A DNA stretch of 64,000 nucleotides, taken from DATBRV01 sp036560145. Its GTDB lineage: Bacteria > Myxococcota_A > UBA9160 > SMWR01. Made by a program: the position numbers and the translations under genes. Shown piece by piece: positions 57,446-64,000 of this stretch (positions are counted from its first letter, which is position 1; every line of letters starts with the position of its first letter). The notes beneath the pieces were generated by a model. The model made no database searches, was not told where the DNA came from, and was given only the letters and a program-made list of their open reading frames with translations. The DNA is taken from the NCBI GenBank assembly GCA_036560145.1, contig DATBRV010000011.1, forward strand, positions 27,891 to 91,890, given 5' to 3'.

Positions 57446-58275
57446 GAAACCGATTCTGGAAGGGGCACGCGCTCGGCAACGACTACCTCGTACTGGACCC
57501 GCGCGAGCTCGACTTCCCCTTGACCCCGCGCCGGGTGCGGGCCCTCTGCGATCGCCACCGCGGGGTCGGGGGCGACGGCGTACTGGAGCTGGTCGCCTCC
57601 CGGCGGGCGGATTTCGGCCTGCGGATCTGGAACCCGGATGGGAGCCGCGCGGAGAAGTCCGGCAACGGCCTGCGGATCTTCGCGCGCTTCCTGTTTGCAA
57701 CCGGTCGCACCCGGCGCACGCGCCTCTGCGTCGAGACGGCGGGAGGCGTCGTCGCGATCCGGCTCCTGCCAGGCCGTGACGGCATTCCGCGCCGCGCGCG
57801 TGTCGAGATCGGGCACGCGAGCTTCGCGCCGGTCGAGCGAAGGGTCCGCGTGGCCGGCCGGGCGCTGCGCTTCACCGGCGTGTCGGTCGGGAATCCGCAC
57901 TGCGTGGTGTTCGCACCTCGCGGTCGCCGCTGGTCGCGCGCCGATCTCCTCGTGCTCGGCCCGCGTCTCGAGCGCCATCCTTACTTTCCGAAGCGCTGCA
58001 ATGTGCAGCTCGCGGCCCGCACCGGCCCGCATGCGCTCGAGATCCTGATCTGGGAGCGCGGCGCGGGCGAGACGGCGGCTTCGGGCACCTCGGCCTGCGC
58101 GGCCGCCTGCGCGGCGATCCGGCTCGGCCTGGTCGCGAGCCCGGTGGTGGTACGCGCGCCGGGCGGCGCGCTGCGCGTCACCGCGAGCGCGGAATTCGAC
58201 GTGACGCTGGAAGGAGCGGTCGACGAAGTGGCGAGCGGTGCGCTGGCTCCGTCCTTCGTCCGAGCGCTGCGCTGA
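57442..58275 (+). CDS. DapF-like epimerase with both catalytic Cys changed to Ser
   Basis: 277 residues with the diaminopimelate-epimerase fold. KGHALGNDYLVLDP, NPDGSRAEKSGNGLRIFARFLF, SVGNPHCVVF and ERGAGETAASGTSACAAACA align with DapF. The two active-site Cys (E. coli Cys73 and Cys217) are Ser73 and Ser214 here, so a Cys-based racemase mechanism cannot work; perhaps a dehydratase-like or other isomerase reaction, or a non-catalytic role. ATG 57442 overlaps the SCO stop, so it is co-translated with mtoX-SCO, which is unexpected for lysine biosynthesis. Confidence 0.82.
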   Translation: MRNRFWKGHALGNDYLVLDPRELDFPLTPRRVRALCDRHRGVGGDGVLELVASRRADFGLRIWNPDGSRAEKSGNGLRIFARFLFATGRTRRTRLCVETAGGVVAIRLLPGRDGIPRRARVEIGHASFAPVERRVRVAGRALRFTGVSVGNPHCVVFAPRGRRWSRADLLVLGPRLERHPYFPKRCNVQLAARTGPHALEILIWERGAGETAASGTSACAAACAAIRLGLVASPVVVRAPGGALRVTASAEFDVTLEGAVDEVASGALAPSFVRALR

Positions 58276-58305
58276 AACGCCGTTTCCCGCGACGCAGTTT
58301 TTTTT
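58267..58305 (+). terminator. Rho-independent terminator of the mtoX operon
   Basis: Stem CTGCG (58267-58271) / CGCAG (58293-58297) with an internal GAAAC-GCC-GTTTC hairpin, directly followed by T8 at 58298-58305. The DapF-like stop codon lies inside the stem-loop. Confidence 0.7.
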
Positions 58306-58493
58306 CGCTCGCGCGGCTCGTTCCGCTTTACTCCGGACGCGCGCTGCGATTAGGATGCGCGAGAGGGGTTCGACATTTTCGGCGTTGTGAGACGGATGGG
58401 CGAATCCGTCCAACGAGAGGGCCCTCCTGTCGCGCAACCGGGACACAGCCCGGAGACAGGAGGGCGCTTCGCCGCAGCCGGCGCGCCCGCCCC
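58306..58493. other. Convergent intergenic region with tandem hairpins
   Basis: No open gene. It holds a 7-bp hairpin GACGGAT-GGGCGA-ATCCGTC (58391-58410) and an 11-bp perfect stem GCCCTCCTGTC / GACAGGAGGGC (58421-58431, 58455-58465) whose loop has its own CCGGG-ACACAG-CCCGG stem (58438-58453). No T-tract follows on either strand, so an ordinary intrinsic terminator is unlikely; a small structured RNA or transcript-stabilising element is possible. Confidence 0.45.
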
Positions 58494-59576
58494 TCAGCCC
58501 TCGTTCAGCCAGCGCAGGATCCCGTCGTTCTCCTCCCGCGGATAGGCGTGCGAGAGGTCGGCGATCTCGCGGTACTCGATCTCCGCTCCGGCGGCGGCCA
58601 GCTCCGCGCGCGCGGCCCGCGCGAGAGCCACCGGGAAGAGCCAGTCGAGCGCGCCGTGGCACAGCCGCAGCTTCCTCCCGCGCGCACGCGCGAGGTTCCC
58701 GTTCGCGAAGTTCGCGGGATGCAGCACGCCCGAGACGGGCGCGAGGTGGCTGAAGGGTGAATCCGGAGCCAGTCCGGCGAGCAGCGTGAAGGTCGCGCCG
58801 TCCGAGAGCCCGGTCAGCAGCATCCGCTGCCGGTCGACCGGAAAGCTCGAGCAGACGGACTCGACCAGCGAGTGCAGCGCGCGCAGATCGAGCGGCGGAG
58901 CGTCGAGCGACCAGGTCGCTCCCTGCGAGCTCGGCGCGAGCAGCAGGAAGCCGCGGCTGCGCGCCTCCCGCAGCCAGGTCCAGACGAATTCGAAGCCATG
59001 CCCGAAGCCGCCGTGCAGGGCGACCACCAGCGGAAGCGGCGTCTTGCCGTCGCAGCGCTCCGGCGCGTAGAGCGAGAAGGCGCCGCGCGGCAGATCGCCC
59101 TCCTCGGGCCCGCCCCGGTGGAGGCCCACCGTGACGCCGGGCGCCGGCTCGGGGTCGAGCTCGGCCAACCGCGCGTGCCAGCCCGGCTCGGCGAAGTAGC
59201 GGCCGATCGGCGGCAACGCGAGGCGCAGCGGATAGAGCTGCTCCTGCGCCCGGCAGTGCGCGGAGAAGCTCGCCAGCACTCGGGGCGCGGCTTGCGCAGG
59301 CGCGGCGGGCTGCGTGAAGAGCCGGGCCGCGTCGAGCGCGGCTTCCGCTCCCGCAGCGAGCTGCTCGTGGAAGGGGCCCAGACCGTCCGGAACCCGCGCC
59401 GCGCGAAAGCGCGCGAGCGCCTCGGCCTGCCGGTCGCGCAGCGGGGCGAGCGTCTCGCGCAGGGCCGGAAGCAGCGGCGGGTGCACGCGCCGCTGCACCG
59501 TCTCGAAGGCTTCGAGCAGGCCGATGGTGGCGGCGCCGGCGGCCGCCAGCGCGTGTCCGTAGGCGTCTAGCGCCAT
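58494..59576 (-). CDS. Alpha/beta hydrolase, phospholipase/carboxylesterase type, with helical N-terminus
   Basis: 360 residues. The first ~170 residues are helical and Ala/Leu/Arg-rich with no known motif. The C-terminal ~190 residues are a serine hydrolase: LPLVVALHGGFGHGFEFVW (oxyanion loop), LLTGLSDGATFTLLAG (nucleophile Ser), LCHGALDWLFPVALA (Asp) and IADLSHAYPREEN (His). It resembles acyl-protein thioesterase/poly-3-hydroxybutyrate-depolymerase-like enzymes. ATG 59576 overlaps the NUDIX stop by 10 bp. Confidence 0.7.
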   Translation of the reverse strand: MALDAYGHALAAAGAATIGLLEAFETVQRRVHPPLLPALRETLAPLRDRQAEALARFRAARVPDGLGPFHEQLAAGAEAALDAARLFTQPAAPAQAAPRVLASFSAHCRAQEQLYPLRLALPPIGRYFAEPGWHARLAELDPEPAPGVTVGLHRGGPEEGDLPRGAFSLYAPERCDGKTPLPLVVALHGGFGHGFEFVWTWLREARSRGFLLLAPSSQGATWSLDAPPLDLRALHSLVESVCSSFPVDRQRMLLTGLSDGATFTLLAGLAPDSPFSHLAPVSGVLHPANFANGNLARARGRKLRLCHGALDWLFPVALARAARAELAAAGAEIEYREIADLSHAYPREENDGILRWLNEG

Positions 59577-60196
59577 GCGAAGACCGGCTGCTCGTACTGC
59601 GAGACGCGGGTGGCGCGCCCCCAGACCGCCACCTCGCGCAGCTGGAACAGGACCGCGGCGGTGGGTGCGTGGATGAAGGTGCCGAGCAGCGGGATCGAGA
59701 TCACCGGGCGGTCGCTCTCGGGGATGGCGCGCAGCCTCGGCACGTCCGGACGGTCGAGCTCGGCGAGTGGCACGCGATAGACCGCGGCGACCTCGTTCGG
59801 ATTGGGCTCGAGCAGACCGGCGCCGCCCCAGACCACGACCGGCGTGATCACGAAGCCGGAGCGGGTGGGATAGTCGTCGAGGCGGCCCAGCACGTCGCCG
59901 GGTGCGGCGGCGAGGCCCACCTCCTCGGCCAGCTCGCGCAGGGCCGCCGTCTCGGGGCTCTCGCCCGCGTCGAGGCGCCCGCCCGGGAGCGCCCACTGGC
60001 CTCCGTGCGCGCGCAGCTTCGCCGCGCGGCGCGTGAGCACGAAGCAGGGCCGGCCGTCGTCGCCGGGGACGAGCGCCAGCGCCACCGCGGCCGCGCGCAG
60101 GGCCGGACCTGCGTGGGGCGCGAGCTCGAAGCCGGCGAGGTTGGCGCGGATGCGTTCGCGCAGGGCGTCGTCGTGAACGGTCGGGGCCTCGCGCAC
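59567..60196 (-). CDS. NUDIX hydrolase (CoA pyrophosphatase-like)
   Basis: 209 residues. Full NUDIX box GGRLDAGESPETAALRELAEEVGL with the REUxEE core, preceded by VLTRRAAKLRAHGGQWALP, typical of the CoA-pyrophosphatase group (motif L-x-x-H-x-G-Q). It hydrolyses CoA or a related dinucleotide to 4'-phosphopantetheine and 3',5'-ADP. Its stop overlaps the start of the hydrolase downstream, so both are likely one transcript. ATG 60196. Confidence 0.85.
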   Translation of the reverse strand: MREAPTVHDDALRERIRANLAGFELAPHAGPALRAAAVALALVPGDDGRPCFVLTRRAAKLRAHGGQWALPGGRLDAGESPETAALRELAEEVGLAAAPGDVLGRLDDYPTRSGFVITPVVVWGGAGLLEPNPNEVAAVYRVPLAELDRPDVPRLRAIPESDRPVISIPLLGTFIHAPTAAVLFQLREVAVWGRATRVSQYEQPVFAWR

Positions 60197-60258
60197 CGAA
60201 GCAGGATACCGGGGGCGGGTGGCGCCCGCCGCGCGGCGCCGCCAGACTCCCGCCTCCC

Positions 60259-61146
60259 ATGCTGGAGAACGCCAAGCGCGGCCGGATCTCGCTGCCCGAG
60301 AACGGCGTCGAGATCGCGACCCTCGATTTCGGCGGCCGCGGGCCGCTGGCGCTGCTGCACCACGCGAACGGATTTTGCGCCGCCATCTGGGCCCCCGTCG
60401 CCGCCGCCCTCACCCGACACTTTCGAGTCATCGCGATGGACGCGCGCGGCCACGGCGATTCGTCCAAGCCGGCGGGCGAGGGCGCCTACGAATGGGGCTG
60501 GTTCGGCCGCGACGCGATCGGCGTCGCGGATGCGCTCTGCCGGGAGCACGGCGCCTCGAGCATTGCGCTCGGGCTGGGCCACTCGTTCGGCGGCACCGCG
60601 CTCGTCACCGCCTCGGCGCAGCGTCCCGCCCTCTTCGATCGGCTCGTGCTGCTCGACATGATCGCCCCGCCGCGGCCCGGATCCGAGCTCGACCTCCTGC
60701 GCCGCGGGCAGGGGAATCCGTTCTCGGAAGGCGCGCGCCGGCGGCGCGCCGTCTGGCCGAGCCGCGAGGCGGCGGGCGAGAAGTGGGCCGGCAAGGACCT
60801 CTTCGTCGGCTGGGACCCGCGCGTGTTCGCGCTCTACCTGGCGGAGGGCTTGCACGATCGGCCCGACGGGCAGGTGGAGCTCGCCTGTCCGCCCGAGATC
60901 GAGGCGGCGATCTTCGACGCCAATTCGAGCCTCGACGTGCTCGAGCGGGCGGGGAAGGTGCGCGTCCCCGCACTGCTCCTGTGGGCGCGCGCCGGGAACT
61001 TCCCCTACACGCACTTCGAGACCCTCGCAGCGCAGATGCCGCGGGGCGAGCTGCGCGTCGCCGACGCCGGGCATCTGATTCCGATGGAGAATCCGGAGCT
61101 GGTGGTGCGCGAGGTGCTGCGCTTCGTTCAGCGCTCGACCGGGTAG
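60259..61146 (+). CDS. Alpha/beta hydrolase
   Basis: 295 residues, no signal peptide. PLALLHHANGFCAAIWAP (oxyanion), GLGHSFGGTALVTAS (nucleophile Ser109), LLLWARAGNFPYTHFE and VADAGHLIPMENPELVVREV (catalytic His near the C-terminus). The core resembles epoxide-hydrolase/haloalkane-dehalogenase-like and lactone hydrolases; the active-site acid is not certain, so the substrate is unknown. ATG 60259 is 62 bp from the divergent NUDIX start. Convergent overlap with the rhodanese gene (19 bp). Confidence 0.8.
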   Translation: MLENAKRGRISLPENGVEIATLDFGGRGPLALLHHANGFCAAIWAPVAAALTRHFRVIAMDARGHGDSSKPAGEGAYEWGWFGRDAIGVADALCREHGASSIALGLGHSFGGTALVTASAQRPALFDRLVLLDMIAPPRPGSELDLLRRGQGNPFSEGARRRRAVWPSREAAGEKWAGKDLFVGWDPRVFALYLAEGLHDRPDGQVELACPPEIEAAIFDANSSLDVLERAGKVRVPALLLWARAGNFPYTHFETLAAQMPRGELRVADAGHLIPMENPELVVREVLRFVQRSTG

Positions 61147-61517
61147 TTTCGCTTCGTCCAGCCGGTCCAGCCCTCGGCGAGCGAGACGATCCGGCTGAAG
61201 CCCATTTCGCTCAGCGTATGGACCGCCAGCGCGCTGCGGTGGCCGCCGCCGCAGTAGAGCACCAGTGGCCGATCGCGCTCGGCGAGCCAGACGTCGCGCT
61301 TCGGGTGCTCGAGGTCCGCCTTCACCTCGAGAAAGCCGCGCGGATAGTTGCGCGCGCCCGGGATCCGCCCGGCGGCAAACTCGTCCGGCTCGCGCACGTC
61401 GAGGAAGGTCCAACCCTCGCGATACGGCTGCGCGAGCAGGCGGGCCGCCTCCTCGGGCGTGATCTCCCGGATCTGCGCGAGCGCCTCGTCTACGAAGTCC
61501 TTCAGCGATTTCGCCAT
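61128..61517 (-). CDS. Single-domain rhodanese
   Basis: 129 residues. ITPEEAARLLAQPYREGWTFLDVREPDEF (CH2A), GARNYPRGFLE, and active-site loop LVLYCGGGHRSALAVHTLSEMG with Cys and the usual Arg replaced region (CGGGHRS). It transfers sulfane sulfur from thiosulfate or a persulfide donor. Cytosolic; could be coupled to the thiol metabolism of mtoX nearby, though on the opposite strand (inference). Confidence 0.85.
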   Translation of the reverse strand: MAKSLKDFVDEALAQIREITPEEAARLLAQPYREGWTFLDVREPDEFAAGRIPGARNYPRGFLEVKADLEHPKRDVWLAERDRPLVLYCGGGHRSALAVHTLSEMGFSRIVSLAEGWTGWTKRNYPVER

Positions 61518-61526
61518 TCCATCACC

Positions 61527-62375
61527 TCAGCCGAAGTAGAGCGCTGCCAGCGCCACTACGGCAAAGCCCGCCAGACAGAGCTGGAATGGCCGGTCCTCGA
61601 ATACCACGTCCTCGGGCTTCTCACCGAGCCCGCGTGTCTCCACCAGCAGCTGGTATCGGAAGAGGCCGAACATCACGAAGGGAAGCGTGAGCCCGAGCCA
61701 GGGGAACTTCCCGAGCACCGCGTGCACGTAGAGCGCGTACGTGATCAGCGCGGCCGCCATCGAGGTGGCCGTGAAGGCGGCGAGCGTGCTCGGCGTATAG
61801 GCGGCGAGCACGGGGCGGGCGAGGCTCGCGGCCTCGCCCCCGCGCAGCAGCTCGGCCCGGCGCTTCGAGAGCGCGAGAAAGAGCGCCAGGAAGAGCGTGC
61901 AGAGCACGAACCAATCCGACCAAGGCACCGGAATCGCGAGCGCCCCCGCGACGGCCCGGATCACGAAGCCCGCGGCGACCAGCATCACGTCGAGGATCGC
62001 GACGTTCTTGCCCGCGAACGAGTAGAAGTGGGTGAGCGCGAGGTAGACCAGCACGGCCCCCAGGAAGCGTGCGCCGAGCGCGGCGCCGAGCACGAGCGCG
62101 GCGGCGGTGAGGCCCACCGCGAGCAGCAGCGCCGACTGGCGCCCGACCTCGCCGGAGGCGATCGGGCGGTTGCGTTTCTCGGGGTGCTGGCGGTCGCGCG
62201 GCGCGTCGACCAGATCGTTCACGACGTAGGCCGAGCTCGAGGCGAGGCAGAAGCAGACGAAGGCGAGGCCTGCGCGCAGCAGCGCCTCGGGCACGAACAG
62301 CTTCTCCGCGAACACCAGGGCCGCGAAGAGCAGCGCGTTCTTGGTCCATTGCCGGGGACGCAGCAGCCGAAGCAC
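61527..62375 (-). CDS. UbiA-family decaprenyl-phosphate phosphoribosyltransferase-like protein
   Basis: 282 residues, eight to nine predicted membrane helices. MLRLLRPRQWTKNALLFAALVF, AYVVNDLVDAPRDRQHPEKRNRPIASG (Asp-rich motif 1 plus the phosphate-binding RNRPIASG), and FYSFAGKNVAILDVMLVAAGFVIRAVAGAL match the DPPR-synthase group (Rv3806c type) that makes decaprenyl-phosphoryl-5-phosphoribose from PRPP. In bacteria lacking arabinogalactan such homologues probably make other polyprenol-pentose donors. It lies 9 bp after the rhodanese start on the same strand. Confidence 0.82.
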   Translation of the reverse strand: MLRLLRPRQWTKNALLFAALVFAEKLFVPEALLRAGLAFVCFCLASSSAYVVNDLVDAPRDRQHPEKRNRPIASGEVGRQSALLLAVGLTAAALVLGAALGARFLGAVLVYLALTHFYSFAGKNVAILDVMLVAAGFVIRAVAGALAIPVPWSDWFVLCTLFLALFLALSKRRAELLRGGEAASLARPVLAAYTPSTLAAFTATSMAAALITYALYVHAVLGKFPWLGLTLPFVMFGLFRYQLLVETRGLGEKPEDVVFEDRPFQLCLAGFAVVALAALYFG

Positions 62376-62468
62376 GCGCGGATTCTACTCCAGCCGCCAG
62401 GAAGATCGCCCCGCGCCCGCGCGCCGCGATATCCTGGGCCCCCGCCGCAGCCCGGCCCGGAGGTCCCC

Positions 62469-62795
62469 ATGCAGCACCCCTGCGCGTTCCATCCGGAAGA
62501 GCACGCCGTGTTCGACGCCAGGAAGATGGGCAAGGCAACCCTCTTCTCGTCGCCGCGCCTGCTGGTGGGGCTCAACTGTTTCGAGCCCGGCCAGGAGCAC
62601 AAGCTGCACGCCCACGCCGGCCTCGACAAGGTCTACCAGGTGCTCTCGGGAGAGGGCGTCTTCGTGCTCGAGGACCGCGAGCTCCCGATGCGCGCCGGCC
62701 ACATGCTGGTGGCGCCCGAGGGCGTCCCCCACGGCATCCGCAACACCGCGCAGGAGCGGCTGGTGGTGCTCGCGATCCTCGCGCCGGCGCCGTGA
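62469..62795 (+). CDS. Single-domain cupin
   Basis: 108 residues. EPGQEHKLHAHAGLDKVYQVLSGEG (cupin motif 1 with two His, Glu position Lys/Tyr) and MRAGHMLVAPEGVPHGIRN (motif 2 with the final His) form a small metal-binding jelly-roll. A sugar-isomerase-like or sensor role is possible. ATG 62469 follows GGAGGTCCCC; TATCCT at 62430-62435 may be the -10. Its stop overlaps the next start (GTGA). Confidence 0.8.
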   Translation: MQHPCAFHPEEHAVFDARKMGKATLFSSPRLLVGLNCFEPGQEHKLHAHAGLDKVYQVLSGEGVFVLEDRELPMRAGHMLVAPEGVPHGIRNTAQERLVVLAILAPAP

Positions 62796-64000
62796 GCGAC
62801 GCGCGCAGCGCGGTCCTGCTCGGAGCGCTGCTCTTCGCGGTCTACGCGGCCGGCGCCTGTCCGACCATCTACGTGGGAGATAGCGGCGAGCTGGTGACCG
62901 CCGTCCACCTGCTCGGGATCCCGCACCCGACCGGGTATCCGCTCTACGTGCTGCTCGGCAAGCTCTGGACGCTGCTGGTTCCGTTCGGGTCGATCGCGTG
63001 GCGCATGAGCCTCTTCTCCGCCGCCTGCGGCGCGGCCGCCTGCGCGGCGCTCTTCTACTTCCTCCGGCGCGGGCTGCGCCTCGACCGCATGGCTGCACTG
63101 CTCGCGGCGTTGCTGCTCGCCTTCGCTCCCAGCTTTTGGGCGGAGGCGAACGTGCAGCGGGTCTACACGCTGAACGCGCTCTTCGTGGTGCTGGGGGTCC
63201 AGGCCGCCTGGCGCTGGCACCAACAGCGCACGGGCGCGCGGCTCGCGCTGGCGGCCTTCGTGTGCGGCCTCGGCGCGACCAACCACACCTTTCTAGCGGT
63301 CGAGGGGCTGGCGATCGGGGTCTTCGCGCTCGCGACCGAGCCGGCGCTCCTGCGCCGCCCGCGCGAGATCCTCGGGGCGGTGGCTGCCGGGTTCGCGGGC
63401 CTGCTCCCCTATCTCTATCTCCCGCTGCGCTCGCGCGCCGATCCGCGGCTCGATTGGGGCGATCCCGAGACCCTCGATCGCTTCCTCGCCGTGGTGCTGC
63501 GCCGCGACTTCTGGGGGCGCGCGTGGCTCGAGAGCCCCGGCGATCTCGCGACGATCGCGGCGGACTGGGCGCGGAGCCTGTTCCTCGAGTCGGCGTGGGC
63601 GGGGCCGGGGCTCGCGGCGCTCGCGATCGTGGCCGCGCGTCGCAAGAGCTGGCCCGTCCTGCTCCCGGTCCTGGTGATGCTCGCCAACCTCGGCGCGGTC
63701 GCGCTCCACGGCTCGCGTTCGGATCTCTTCATCTGGCATCGCTACTACATTCCTTCCTACGCGATGCTCGCCCTGCTCGCGGGGCTCGGCACGCAGGTGC
63801 TGATCGAGCGCCTCCCGCGCGCGGCGCGCCTGCTGCCGCTCGCAGCTGCGGTCTTCCTCCTCGCCACCGGCTGGAGCGCCTTCGACCGCAGCCGCTACCG
63901 GGTGGCGGAGGCCTTCGCGGAGGAGGTGCTGCGCTCGCTCCCGCCCGGCGCGCATCTCTCGGCGAGCGACGACAACATCCTGTTCACGCTCCTCTATCTG
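62792..64000 (+). CDS. DUF2723 membrane glycosyltransferase (runs off right edge)
   Basis: 403 codons are in the window from GTG 62792 (overlapping the cupin stop); the C-terminus is missing. It has about ten hydrophobic segments. TIYVGDSGELVTAVHLLGIPHPTGYPLYVLLG near the N-terminus is the DUF2723 signature, related to GT-C polyprenol-phosphate-sugar glycosyltransferases (the acidic GDSGE sits where the catalytic Asp is expected). ANVQRVYTLNALFVVL and NHTFLAVEGLAIG are later helices. It is probably a protein or lipid glycosyltransferase using a polyprenol donor such as that made by the DPPR-like or GT2 enzymes in this window (inference). Confidence 0.85.
   Translation, partial: MSDARSAVLLGALLFAVYAAGACPTIYVGDSGELVTAVHLLGIPHPTGYPLYVLLGKLWTLLVPFGSIAWRMSLFSAACGAAACAALFYFLRRGLRLDRMAALLAALLLAFAPSFWAEANVQRVYTLNALFVVLGVQAAWRWHQQRTGARLALAAFVCGLGATNHTFLAVEGLAIGVFALATEPALLRRPREILGAVAAGFAGLLPYLYLPLRSRADPRLDWGDPETLDRFLAVVLRRDFWGRAWLESPGDLATIAADWARSLFLESAWAGPGLAALAIVAARRKSWPVLLPVLVMLANLGAVALHGSRSDLFIWHRYYIPSYAMLALLAGLGTQVLIERLPRAARLLPLAAAVFLLATGWSAFDRSRYRVAEAFAEEVLRSLPPGAHLSASDDNILFTLLYL

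Overview
The window is a dense, high-GC (roughly 70% G+C) chromosomal segment of a Gram-negative bacterium. Gram-negative character is shown by an apolipoprotein N-acyltransferase, several lipoproteins, a PEP-CTERM protein with a sigma-54-type promoter and an SCO/methanethiol-oxidase pair. Gene content (many acyl-CoA ligases, OB-fold/thiolase-like pairs, MaoC, SRPBCC, sulfotransferase and MAPEG genes, and no closely recognisable model-organism gene order) resembles high-GC deltaproteobacterial-type lineages (Myxococcota, Binatota and relatives). That placement is inference. About 73 protein genes were found. No rRNA, tRNA, CRISPR array, transposase, integrase or phage module was seen, so this looks like core or metabolic chromosome rather than a mobile island.

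Layout. 0-12 kb: the start of a TetR regulator, a secreted pectinacetylesterase/Notum-like esterase, an ankyrin protein overlapping an apolipoprotein N-acyltransferase that lacks a normal start codon, two small acidic secreted proteins (one with a perfect 11-residue period), a GH5 glycosidase, a thermonuclease and a carboxylesterase. 12-15 kb: a complete SsuABC/TauABC-type ABC importer. 15-19.5 kb: a run of small membrane proteins (a hydroxylaminobenzene-mutase-like protein, a CPBP protease, MAPEG) and small enzymes on the minus strand. 19.5-23.5 kb: a coupled operon SRPBCC - DUF1214-like - sulfotransferase - SDR - membrane protein. 25.9-29.5 kb: an operon of DUF35 OB-fold, thiolase-like, sterol-desaturase-like and alcohol dehydrogenase genes. 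31.7-38.8 kb: a divergent acyl-CoA ligase and a seven-gene catabolic operon (MaoC-type hydratase, amidohydrolase, 3-hydroxyisobutyrate-dehydrogenase-like, DUF35, thiolase-like, carboxymuconolactone-decarboxylase-like), then an ACT-domain protein. 39-45 kb: two more acyl-CoA ligases around a DUF2950/DUF3300 pair. 45-48.4 kb: zinc-ribbon methyltransferases, a fatty-acid desaturase and a polyprenol-phosphate mannosyltransferase. 48.5-53.5 kb: an H-NS-like protein, a UbiA prenyltransferase, a cNMP-domain/thioredoxin-reductase-like fusion, a biosynthetic-type thiolase and a PEP-CTERM protein. 53.6-58.3 kb: a HAD phosphatase, an Fpg/Nei glycosylase, then the methanethiol oxidase - SCO - DapF-like operon closed by an intrinsic terminator. 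58.5-64 kb: hydrolases, NUDIX, rhodanese, a decaprenyl-phosphate phosphoribosyltransferase-like UbiA, cupin and a DUF2723 membrane glycosyltransferase running off the edge.

How the parts may work together: the two OB-fold/thiolase operons and the divergent acyl-CoA ligase share a near-identical 17-bp palindrome (TCTGAC-N5-GTCAGA type) at their promoters. They therefore look like one regulon for activation and side-chain cleavage of a CoA-linked lipid, steroid or aromatic substrate. This regulon, the DapF homologue with both catalytic cysteines changed to serine, the sigma-54 promoter of the PEP-CTERM gene and the periodic acidic secreted protein are the observations most worth following. Start codons are often GTG or TTG, and many genes overlap by 1-4 bases (ATGA, TTGA, GTGA), implying extensive translational coupling.
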